Source: Larix kaempferi
Lineage: Eukaryota > Streptophyta > Pinopsida > Pinales > Pinaceae
Assembly: GCA_027924585.1 (NCBI GenBank)
Contig: BSBM01000125.1
Span: 5,213,001-5,277,000 of the forward strand
Reading direction: 5' to 3'
Length of the DNA stretch: 64,000 nt
The notes beneath the pieces are model-generated. The model had not been told where the DNA came from. It saw only the letters and a program-made list of their open reading frames with translations, and did no database searches. A program made the translations under genes and the position numbers. This document shows positions 12,838-21,110 of the stretch, piece after piece (the first letter of the stretch is position 1; every line of letters begins with the position of its first letter).

Positions 12838-13339
12838 TGTTGAATATTGTAACTTCTAAGAATATTATATTTGTAGTTTATTATTCCGGAGATGTTTCAT
12901 TCCTCCGAGGTAATTCTATTATGTATCCGGAGATGTTTATTCCTCCGATGAATTGTGGTAACTAGGGTTATTAGATCCACCATGTGGGGTTAGGCCCTGA
13001 GTTAATTAATTAGGGGTTATTAGACCTCATTGGGAGAGGCCGGCCCAAAAAGGAAAATAGTCAGTCGAGAAACTAGTATAAGTAGAGGAGAATGATCCTC
13101 ACTTATCTCACACTTGCATAGCTCAGAAAGTAGCGCACTTGTGTTTGAGAGGTCTAGATAGGAGGTAGAGAAGGAGGTCAAGTATTGGAGCACATCTTGT
13201 ATTTTGGTTGATCATCTTATTGAGGAAAGCTTTGCTAGGTTTTCTACCCCATGAGGGTTTCCCAGGGTAAAATCTTTGTCTATCTTGTGATTATGTTTCT
13301 TTCAGTGATCTTGCTAGTCAAATTAGTTTAAACTTAACA
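12838..13339 (+). repeat. 5' LTR of copia E
   Basis: Starts TGTTGAATATTG and ends AAACTTAACA. U3 holds two hairpins (12887-12907 and 12928-12947: CGGAG, ATGTTT(C)ATTC loop, CTCCG) and two GGGTTATTAGA motifs (12965 and 13014). A TATAAGTAGAGG promoter lies near 13077. Confidence 0.95.
13077..13084 (+). promoter_or_regulatory. TATA-like promoter in the 5' LTR of E
   Basis: TATAAGTA, followed by GAGGAG; it aligns with the TATAAATA boxes in F and G. One change from the consensus may weaken it. Confidence 0.55.
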
Positions 13340-13352
13340 TGGTATCAAAGCT
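13340..13352 (+). promoter_or_regulatory. Primer-binding site of copia E
   Basis: TGGTATCAAAGCT directly abuts the LTR and matches the complement of the plant initiator-methionine tRNA 3' end (TGGTATCAGAGC) apart from one base. Confidence 0.85.
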
Positions 13353-13714
13353 AGCCTGAATAGAACATATTTCAAAAGGTGAAATTATTCTTCTCTCTCT
13401 CTCTCCCAAAAATTAGGGTTTCTACAAAAGTTAGTATTTTGGATTTCGGTTGCATGGCTGAATATCCCTTCTCAAAATCAATATTTTGAGCCCTAGATCG
13501 AAGTTTTTGGTTGGGTAGAACTCCGAGAAAGTCAAACCCTAGTTTGACCAAAAGTGCGATAAACCAAAAATTCTGTTGCAAATCCGGAAAGTAAAAAGTT
13601 AAAGCTTCCAGAATCTGAACACACCAATGTTCCCAAATAAATCAAGCACATATCCTGCTAAGTGTTACTCTATCTCTTGAGAAACTTCAATCTCTTGGAC
13701 TCCCCCAAGAGAAG

Positions 13715-14560
13715 ATGGCTCCAAGCACTAAGCTTGAAGACAAGTTAGAAGGTATAGAAAATTTTCGGGCATGGAAATATAGAATTGATCTCATTCTTGA
13801 AGAGAATGATCTTGCTCAATATATCAAGGATGAAGTTGCATAACCCGCTGAAGATGAAGCCAAAGAAAAGTATAGGAATGATCTAATTAAGGCAAAGAGA
13901 ATCATTGATGATTCTGTCAAGGGCCGCTTGATTCCCCAAGTGGCATCCAAGAAGACCCCAAAGGAAATGTATGATTCCCTAGGAAGAATGTATGAAGGGA
14001 GGAACATCAATAGAAAGATGAATCTAAAAACTCAATTGAAGATCACAAAGATGAACAAAGGAGAATCTATTCAAGATTATTTCTCAAGGATCTCCCAGCT
14101 CAAAGAACAACTAGATGCTATTGGAGATACCCTTGATGAAGATGAACTAGTCATGACTGCTCTAAATGGTCTCACTAGACCATGGGAGTCTTTCATCCAA
14201 ACCATGTGTGCCAGAAAAGAAAGCATGAATTTTGATGTGGTATGGGAAGATTGTATCCAAGAAGAAGCTAGGGTTTCTAACAGAGAAGCTCTACTCAAAG
14301 AAGATGGCCAAGCCTTGGCTACACACACTAAGAGAAGGAAGAATCAATCTTACTTCAAGAAGGATAATCACAAGGAGTCTCAATATCCACAAAGATTTCA
14401 AAAGAAAGGAAGAAGAAAGTTCTCTTCTTTCCAATGTTTCAATTGTCATAAAGAAGGACACATTGCTAGATTTTGTCCCTCAAACAAGAAGAAAAATATT
14501 CACTATAAAAGACATCAAGCACATCTTGCAGAAGATGAAAGTGAAGAAGAAGAAGAATAG
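13715..14560 (+). pseudogene. gag: Copia E gag
   Basis: Gag forms the virus-like particle and packages RNA. The ATG at 13715 opens with MAPSTKLEDKLEGIENFRAW, the usual copia gag start (a Trp in the FxxW motif). A retrotran_gag_2/UBN2-type body follows, with NGLTRPWESFIQTM near 14170, a basic stretch, then a CCHC zinc knuckle CFNCHKEGHIARFC near 14440, and an acidic tail ending at TAG 14558-14560. A single in-frame TAA at 13841-13843 (codon 43) is the only break in gag. After the final TAG the same frame continues towards the protease, so that stop may also be a mutation of an original gag-pol fusion. Confidence 0.9.
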
Positions 14561-14912
14561 CAAGTAAGGCTTCATAAGAAAATATCTAAAAGAGATGAAG
14601 AAGAAGAAGAAAGGACCCTCCCCAAGAAAAGATCTAGAAGGTATGAAGAAGAAGATGTAGAAGAGTATGATCTATTCTCTACACTCTCATGATCTATAAC
14701 ACCTGGAGAAGATACATGGCTTATTGATAGTGGTGCCTCAAAGCACATGATTGGACAAAAGAAAACTCTTTCAAAATTGGAAGAGAATACCTCTCCACAA
14801 AAGGTGTCATTAGGAGATGACTATCAATATCCCATCAAGGGAATTGGTGAAGTAAGTTACAAGCTTGATTATGGGACACCATTGAAAATGAAAGAGATAT
14901 TATGTCCCAGGA
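14561..14912 (+). pseudogene. Copia E protease region
   Basis: Aspartic protease that processes the polyprotein. In the gag frame, after an acidic Lys/Glu linker and a TGA near 14690, it reads DTWLIDSGASKHM, with the catalytic D-S-G-A motif at about 14728-14739. The segment to 14905 has the usual VSLGDDYQYPIKGIGEV strand. A one-base change near 14905 shifts the frame into the integrase reading (PGLKKNLLSISALDKKG). Confidence 0.85.
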
Positions 14913-16223
14913 TTGAAGAAGAACTTACTCTCTATCTCAGCTCTAGATAAGAAAGGTTACAGGGTTGCATTCATAGATGGACAAGTACTCATGTGGCCCA
15001 AAGGAAAATCAATTGAGGATGCAATTGTTATTGGTGAAGAGGAAGGAGGTCTATACAAACTCAGAGGACATCCAGAAGCTGCCCTTGTTCATGAAGCCAC
15101 TAGTCCTAATGAACTATGGCATAGAAGTCTTGCTCATATTAACTATAAAGCTCTACCTCATGTGAGTAAAGTTGTCATAGGACTACCAGATTTAAAGGTT
15201 GATCACAATGGCACATGCAAAGGATGTGAAAAAGGGAAGAATGTCAAGAACCCTTTTCCAAAGAGTGAAACAAAGACTAAGAACATTCTAGAATTAATAC
15301 ATTCAGATGTATGTGGACCAATGCCCACCACATCCCTAAGTGGGTTTGAATACTATCTCACATTCATTGATGACTATTCAAGGAAGACTTGGATATACTT
15401 TCTAAAAGCGAAGAATGAAGTCTTTGGAAAATTCAAAGAGTTCAAGGCCTTGATAGAAAATCACTCAAAAAAGAAAATCAAGATTCTCAGAACAGATAAT
15501 GGTGGAGAATATACTTCAAAGGAGTTTGAAGACTTTTGTAAGGAAGCTGGAATCAAGAGGGAACTAACCACTCCCTACAATCCCCAACAAAATGGGGTTG
15601 CTGAAAGAAATAATAGAACCATCATGGAAGTTGTAAATACTATGATACATGACCAAGATCTACTCATGTATCTATGGGATGAAGCAGCGAGAACAACAAT
15701 CTATGTACAAAATAGACTATCCCATAGTGCTCTCGAATTCAAGACTCCAGAAGAAGTGTTCATAAGAAAGAAGCCTGAGGTAAGTCATCTCAAAATATTT
15801 GGATGTCCAGTGTACATTCACATTCCAAAAGATAAGAGAACCAAGTTGGATCCTTCTGGTAAGAAGGGAATATTTGTTGGATATTGTGAATCATCCAAAG
15901 CTTTCAGAATTTACATACCAGGTTTTCATCATATGGAAATAAGTAGAGATGTAACATTTGATGAAGAAGCAGCTCTCAAGAAATCAAGGAAGTGCCAACT
16001 TGAAGAAGGCTATGAAGAAGATACACCTCCTAGAATCACAGAAGCTATGCCCATCCCTGAAGATGATGCACCAGAGGACCATGATATGATAGAACCACAA
16101 GAATCCCCATTACAAATTTATCTAGAAAAAGAAGGCCAGCATGGGCTAGAGACATTATTCAAGGAGCTGAAAAGTATGGAGCTCCTGAAGGCTCCACTAG
16201 AGAAAGAAAGAAACCAAAGCTAG
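14913..16223 (+). CDS. Copia E integrase (GAG-pre-integrase plus rve core)
   Basis: Integrase inserts the cDNA. The open frame codes KKNLLSISALDKKGYRV, then a GAG-pre-integrase domain with the HHCC zinc site (LWHRSLAHIN, then CKGCEKGK). The rve core shows the D-D-E residues: LIHSDVCGP (about 15300), LRTDNGGEY (about 15490), NGVAERNNR (about 15595). The C-terminal part contains LKIFGCPVYIHIPKDKR and GIFVGY. No ATG lies at the real start because it is an internal part of a polyprotein joined by frameshift to the protease. The end (MELLKAPLEKE) is a shifted reading; a frame change at about 16150-16178 restores KYGAPEGSTRERKKPKL leading into RT. The domain itself looks intact. Confidence 0.93.
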   Translation: MKKNLLSISALDKKGYRVAFIDGQVLMWPKGKSIEDAIVIGEEEGGLYKLRGHPEAALVHEATSPNELWHRSLAHINYKALPHVSKVVIGLPDLKVDHNGTCKGCEKGKNVKNPFPKSETKTKNILELIHSDVCGPMPTTSLSGFEYYLTFIDDYSRKTWIYFLKAKNEVFGKFKEFKALIENHSKKKIKILRTDNGGEYTSKEFEDFCKEAGIKRELTTPYNPQQNGVAERNNRTIMEVVNTMIHDQDLLMYLWDEAARTTIYVQNRLSHSALEFKTPEEVFIRKKPEVSHLKIFGCPVYIHIPKDKRTKLDPSGKKGIFVGYCESSKAFRIYIPGFHHMEISRDVTFDEEAALKKSRKCQLEEGYEEDTPPRITEAMPIPEDDAPEDHDMIEPQESPLQIYLEKEGQHGLETLFKELKSMELLKAPLEKERNQS

Positions 16224-17761
16224 TATCTAACTATGTGGCTTTGATGTGTGATCTTGTGGATCAACAACCTACTAACTATGAAGAAGCAGCTCAAAAGAAA
16301 GAGTGGGTAGAAGCAATGACAGAAGAATACCATTCAATAATGAAAAATGATGTTTGGGATATAGTTCCCAAGCCAAAAGATAAAAGTGTGGTATCTTCGA
16401 AATGGATATTCAAGATAAAACATGCTGCAGATGGTAGCATTGAAAAATATAAGGCAAGATTTGTATCCAGAGGATTCTCTCAAAAAGAAGGAATTGACTA
16501 TGATGAAACATTTGTATCAGTTGCTAGATACACTTCAATTAGAACTATCATGGCACTTGCATCTATGATGAAATGGAAGTTACACCAGATGGATGTTAAG
16601 ACAACTTTCCTGAATGGTGTGATTGAAGAAGAAGTGTACATAGAACAACCAGAAGGGTTTGAGGTTAAAGATGGGAGAACACATGTATGCAAGCTGAAAA
16701 AGGCCTTATATGGATTGAAGCAAGCTCCCAGAGCTTGGTACGGAAGGATTGAAATTTTTTTAACAAGCATGGGCTTTACCAAGAGTAAAGCTGACCCTAA
16801 TATTTATCTCAAAGTTATGAATGATGAACCTGTTATACTATTGTTGTATGTAGATGATCTATTTCTGTCTAGAAATGAGAAACAAATTATCAAATGTAAG
16901 AAGAAGCTTTCTTCAGAATTCGAGATGAAAGATCTCGGATTAATGCACTACTTCCTAGGTCTAGAAGTATGGAAAGAACCAAAAGGAATCTTTCTAAATC
17001 AAGGTAAGTATGCTGTGGAGATTCTGAAAAGATTCGATATGTTGGAGTGTAAAGCCATGGCCACTCCCATGGACTCCAACTTGAAATTATTAGTTGATGA
17101 CTCTTCAGAATTAGTGGATGTGACTCTATATAGACAAATCATTGGGTCACTGATGTATTTAACAAATACCAGACCAGACATATGCTTTGCTATAAATACC
17201 TTGAGTCAATATCTAGTAGAACCTAGAAAGGTTCACTTAATAGCTGCAAAGCATGTGATGAGATATCTAAAGGGTACATTAGATTTTGGTCTATATTATC
17301 TTGGAAGTCATGAACTCAGATTACATGGTTACTCAGATTCTGATTGGGAAGGAAGTGTTTCAAACAGGAAAAGTACATCAGGTGGATGTTATGGTCTTGG
17401 ATCTGCCATGATCTCATGGTTCAACAAGAAACAATCTAGTGTGGCTCTCGGTACTGCTGAAGCAGAATATATAGTTGCCTGCTGTGCTAGTTGTGAAGCA
17501 GTGTGGCTTCAGAAACTATTGTCTAGATTGTTTGACTTAGAGATGGATCCCACTGTGATCATGTGTGACAATCAAAGTTGTATTAAGATGACAGAAAATC
17601 TAGTATTCCACGATAAGTCAAAACACATAGAGATCCGATATTTTTATATACAAGATATGGTGCAGAGAAGAGCTATTAAGCTTGAGTATGTGAGCACTGA
17701 GGAACAAATTGCTGATATATTGACCAAACCTTTGTCTCGAGTGAAATTTGAGTATTTCTGA
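16178..17761 (+). CDS. Copia E reverse transcriptase and RNase H
   Basis: This half of Pol copies RNA to DNA and removes the template. RVT_2 motifs appear in order: WVEAMTEEYHSI, KWIFKIKHAADGSIEKYKAR, HQMDVKTTFLNG, YGLKQAPRAWY, and the catalytic LLLYVDDLFL near 16840. Next come LGLEVWKEPKGIFLNQGKYA and IIGSLMYLTNTRPDICFA. RNase H follows with YSDSDWEGSVSNRKSTSG, AEAEYIVACCASCEAVWLQ and CDNQSCIKM, closing with EQIADILTKPL. The reading stays open to TGA at 17759-17761 without nonsense codons, so this half alone could encode an intact enzyme. It is frameshifted from integrase upstream. Confidence 0.95.
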   Translation, partial: GAPEGSTRERKKPKLVSNYVALMCDLVDQQPTNYEEAAQKKEWVEAMTEEYHSIMKNDVWDIVPKPKDKSVVSSKWIFKIKHAADGSIEKYKARFVSRGFSQKEGIDYDETFVSVARYTSIRTIMALASMMKWKLHQMDVKTTFLNGVIEEEVYIEQPEGFEVKDGRTHVCKLKKALYGLKQAPRAWYGRIEIFLTSMGFTKSKADPNIYLKVMNDEPVILLLYVDDLFLSRNEKQIIKCKKKLSSEFEMKDLGLMHYFLGLEVWKEPKGIFLNQGKYAVEILKRFDMLECKAMATPMDSNLKLLVDDSSELVDVTLYRQIIGSLMYLTNTRPDICFAINTLSQYLVEPRKVHLIAAKHVMRYLKGTLDFGLYYLGSHELRLHGYSDSDWEGSVSNRKSTSGGCYGLGSAMISWFNKKQSSVALGTAEAEYIVACCASCEAVWLQKLLSRLFDLEMDPTVIMCDNQSCIKMTENLVFHDKSKHIEIRYFYIQDMVQRRAIKLEYVSTEEQIADILTKPLSRVKFEYF

Positions 17762-17796
17762 GACAAGCTTGGTGTAGTTCAAAAGGACCCTCCTCG

Positions 17797-17806
17797 AAAG
17801 GGGGAG
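17797..17806 (+). promoter_or_regulatory. Internal polypurine tract of copia E
   Basis: AAAGGGGGAG followed by TG, 35 bp after the RNase H stop, where copia elements normally have the polypurine tract and the start of the 3' LTR. Here it is followed by non-LTR sequence. The same arrangement occurs in copia G at 56027-56036. Confidence 0.6.
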
Positions 17807-17859
17807 TGATATAATCACTAATGATGAGATTTCCTGCATCGACAGTAAGGTCAATGATG

Positions 17860-18140
17860 AGGATACCTGTATTAGTATTCTTAGGATATTTATATTTCTT
17901 AGATATATACTTAGGATACTTATATTACATACATTTCTGATATTTACTTTATAATGATATTTGTTTTTATACATGTATTGATGAGGATACTTGTTTTTAT
18001 ACATGTATTCATGAGGATACTTGCTTGTATACATGTATTGATGAGGATACTTGTATTGATATATTGATGAGGATACTTGTATTGATGATATACATATGTA
18101 CTTGTACTAGTGATGTACTAACAATATCTATATTGATAAG
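17860..18140 (+). repeat. Short tandem repeat with GATGAGGATACTTGTATTGA units, copia E
   Basis: Irregular units built on GATGAGGATACTTG and TATACATGTATTGATG, about 24-34 bp each. An equivalent block occurs in copia G near 57290-57450, but there it lies after the 97-bp array rather than before the 85-bp array, so block order differs between the two elements. Confidence 0.75.
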
Positions 18141-18149
18141 GATACATGT

Positions 18150-18489
18150 GGGGATTGTATCGTCCCCAGACTTTGGTCCCTTGAATTGATCCGTAGACAT
18201 GTGTCTTCGATAATGAAGTCCTTAGTGGACAGGTGGGGATTGTATCGTCCCTGGACTTTGGTCCCTTGAATTGATCCATAGACATGTGTCTTCAAGAATG
18301 ATGTTTTTAGTGGATAGGTGGGGATTGTATCGTCCCCAGACTTCGGTCCCTTGAATTTATCCATAGACATGTGTCTTCGAGAATGAAGTCTTTAGTGGAC
18401 AGGTGGGGATTGTATCGTCCCCGAAATTTGGTCCCTTGAATTGATCCTTAGACGTATGTCTCCGAGAAGTGGTCCTTGGACTCTTTCTA
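18150..18489 (+). repeat. 85-bp tandem array, four units, copia E
   Basis: Units beginning GGGGATTGTATCGTCCCC start at 18150, 18235, 18320 and 18405, exactly 85 bp apart. Each carries GGTCCCTTGAATTGATCC and a TAGACATGTGTCTTCGA segment (GACAT/ATGTC inverted repeat). Non-coding. Confidence 0.93.
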
Positions 18490-18497
18490 AGTTCAAG

Positions 18498-18862
18498 AGA
18501 GGATTGTATCATTTCTAGGCATGATGAGGTGTCTTAAATAATCCGTAGACGTATGTCTCCGAGAAGTGGTCCTTAGACTCTGTCTAAGTTGACGAGAGGA
18601 TTTTATCATCCCTAGGCATGATGAGGTGTCTTAAATGATCCATAGACGTATGTCTTCGAGAAGTGGTCCTTAGAGTCTGTCTAAGTTGACGAGAGGATTG
18701 TATCATCCCTAGGCATGATGAGGTGTCTTAAATGATCCATAGACGTATGTCTCTGAGAAGTGGTCCTTAGACTCTGTCTAAGTTGACGAGAGGATTGTAT
18801 CATCCCTAGGCATGATGAGGTGTCTTAAATGAGCCGTAGACAGAGGTATCCGAGAATTGAAT
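18498..18862 (+). repeat. 97-bp tandem array, four units, copia E
   Basis: GAGAGGATTGTATCATCCCT units have GGATT starts at 18501, 18598, 18695 and 18792, exactly 97 bp apart. They share GGATTGTATC-TCCC and the TAGACGTATGTCTCCGAGAA segment with the 85-bp units, so the two arrays are related by descent. Confidence 0.93.
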
Positions 18863-19034
18863 GATAGGACTAGATCGTCCCTAGACCTTGGTTCAAAAGG
18901 CACATGATAGGACTGGATCATCCTTGGACCTCGGTTCAAAAGGTACATGATAGGGATGGATCGTCCCTAAACCTTGGTTCAAAAGGTACATGATAGGATT
19001 GTATCATCCATGGACCTATGTCCTAAAGAGAGCG
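18863..19034 (+). repeat. 43-bp tandem array, four units, copia E
   Basis: GATAGGAC-GATCGTCCCTAGACCTTGG units start at 18863, 18906, 18949 and 18992, exactly 43 bp apart. The unit resembles the first half of the 85-bp unit. Copia G lacks this array. Confidence 0.9.
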
Positions 19035-19079
19035 GGATTGATCATCCTATAATATGATTGTGTGTATTGCAGAGTGTAC

Positions 19080-19320
19080 GATGTTGATCATCGTGTGATG
19101 ACGATGATGATGACGATGCTCATGATTGTGTGATGATGATGATGATGATCGTGTGATGACGATGATGATGACGATGCTCATGATTGTGTGATGATGATGA
19201 TGATGATCGTGTGATGACGATGATGATGACGATGCTGATGATCATGTGATGATGATGTTGATGATCGTATGATGACGATGCTAATGATTGTATGATGACG
19301 ATGTTGTTGATCGTGAGGAT
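19080..19320 (+). repeat. GAT-rich tandem repeat, copia E
   Basis: Units of about 58 bp made of GATGATGATGATCGTGTGATGACGATG variants. They match a GAT-rich block in the same relative position in copia G (57460-57680). Confidence 0.85.
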
Positions 19321-19457
19321 TTAGATATTCCAGTAACTATCTGAGTTACTGATGATGATGTATTGAAGAAAGCTTTCGATGATTTATAGATGTATCATGT
19401 ATGATGTAGTCGATGACTCCTTAATCCTGCAAATGTTGTTATAATATCCTTCTCATT

Positions 19458-19466
19458 AAGGGGGAG
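19458..19466 (+). promoter_or_regulatory. Terminal polypurine tract of copia E
   Basis: AAGGGGGAG immediately before the TG of the 3' LTR; it primes plus-strand DNA synthesis. Confidence 0.85.
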
Positions 19467-19968
19467 TGTTGAATATTGTAACTTCTAAGAATATTATATT
19501 TGTACTTTATTATTCTGGAGATGTTTCATTCCTCCGAGGTAATTATATTATGTATCCGGAGATGTTTATTCCTCCGATGAATTGTGGTAACCAGGGTTAT
19601 TAGATCCACCATGTGTGGGTTGGCCCTGAGTTAATTAATTAGGGGTTATTAGACCTAATTGGGAGAGGTCAGCCCCATAAGGGAAATAGTCAGTCGGGAA
19701 ACTAGTATAAGTAGAGGAGAATGCTACTCACTTATCTCACACTTGCATAACTCATAAAGTAGTGCACTTGTGTTTGAGAGGTCTACATAGGAGGTAGAGA
19801 AGGAGGTCAAGTCTTGCAGCACATCTTGTATTTTGGTTGATCATCTTATTGAGGAAAGATTTGCTAGGTTTTCTACCCCATGAGGGTTTCCCAGGGTAAA
19901 CTCTTTGTCTATCTTGTGATTATGTTTCTTTCAGTGATCTTGCTAGTCAAATTAGTTTAAACTTAACA
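19467..19968 (+). repeat. 3' LTR of copia E
   Basis: 502 bp, same ends and length as the 5' LTR, with scattered substitutions. TATAAGTAGAGG lies near 19706. It is followed by CAAAT, the duplicated target. Confidence 0.95.
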
Positions 19969-21110
19969 CAAATGGAAGACCTAACAACACAGAACGCTTT
20001 ATAGTAGCCCCTTGCATCTGAGTAGCCAGTGGCAACAGAGCATCCTATTTTACCAGCTAAGTCGTTGGCCAAGATACAAGCTTACAAAAAGAAAAGCAAG
20101 ACACCTATGAAAGACATCCAGCTACCTCCTCAGACCATGCAGTTACAAGGGGAGATTGAGACATTGCAGCATGAATTTTTGGATCTGAAAGGCCGCCTTG
20201 CTGTGTTGGAGGCTGACAAGCACACATGGGAAGAAGAGAAGCAAAAGATGCAGAAGAGAATTGATGAATTTAATGACTATAGCACCCCTGAGGACAGATC
20301 ACCTACTGCTCTGGCAATCAAAGATATGTCTGAAATGTCCCTGAAGGACCTGGAAATCACTCAATTAAAGGAGGCCAATCAAGAGCTCGAGCACATGATC
20401 ATTGCTAAGGAAAGTGAAGACTATGTTGAAGAGATCAGGACACTCAAATAGAAGGTAGCCAAGTTTGAGTAAAGGGTCATAGGCCGAATTCCCATGCAAG
20501 GGGCTAAACATTTTCTTTGGGATGCAGTGATAAAGGAGATGCCCTCATTAGAAAAGCATTTGGACATGGTGGATGAGCATAAATAGGCTACTATGGTAGA
20601 AAGCAGAAGATGTAAAGCCCTGTAGGAAAGTCTAGAACAAAGGCCTAGGGAGGAGGCCTAGAAGGTGATTGCTATTATGAGCTCATCATGTGGGGAAGAA
20701 CTCATTTCCCTGGGGATTAATGATAGGATATTAGTTCTAGTGGTAGCAAGGAGGATGGCCACAAAGCACAACATGTTGCAGAATGCACTTACTAGGATTA
20801 ACATTATTCAGCAAGGGGTATAGAAGTTCAACAAATCGTTCCAGCCCTTGTTTCAGAAAGGGTTTCCTGAGTTTTGGGGTCCAAAGGGGAAGCTGATCCC
20901 TCAGAGCAAATATGTCCAACTGCTGAACCAGGAAAGAGTAAACCATGCAAATTTTGAGGGTATGAATGGTGGGCTAAAGGGAGAGGTAATCATCGATAAA
21001 CTCAGCGAGGACTTTAAGCTGCTGGCTCAATTCAGGACTGTCAAATCAAATCTCCCTGCTATTGGACATAAGCCCCTGATTGACCTGGATTTTCTCCTAT
21101 AGGAGTTATT
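19969..21110 (+). pseudogene. Coiled-coil ORF copy 2, segment 3 (coiled coil and conserved tail)
   Basis: This continues the ORF cut by copia E. A 140-residue frame at 20029-20451 is a clear heptad-type coiled coil (LQGEIETLQHEFLDLKGRL, then VLEADKHTWEEEKQKMQ), with further Glu/Lys-rich helix around 20360-20450. After stops at 20449-20451, 20470 and others, the frame at 20848-21102 encodes FQKGFPEFWGPKGKLIP and FKLLAQFRTVKSNLP, matching the tail of copy 1. No enzymatic motif is visible. The final stop is near 21102. Excluding F and E, the ORF region totals about 3.3 kb, like copy 1. Confidence 0.55.

Larger units (their letters stand above)
12838..19968 (+). mobile_element. Ty1/copia retrotransposon E, 7.1 kb, nearly complete
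   Basis: Two 502-bp LTRs (12838-13339 and 19467-19968), an initiator-Met tRNA primer site, gag, protease, integrase, RT and RNase H in copia order, and a final polypurine tract. The 5-bp target duplication has one mismatch (CAAGT 12833-12837, CAAAT 19969-19973). The LTRs are equal in length with scattered substitutions, so insertion is fairly recent but not current. Coding is broken by a nonsense codon in gag, stops between gag and protease, and frameshifts near 14905 and 16160. An unusual 1.7-kb repeat-filled region separates RNase H from the 3' LTR. Confidence 0.95.

Noticed and set aside
18150-19034. Regular repeats considered as a CRISPR array
   Set aside because: Units are contiguous with no unique spacers, the DNA is eukaryotic, and the block lies inside a copia element.
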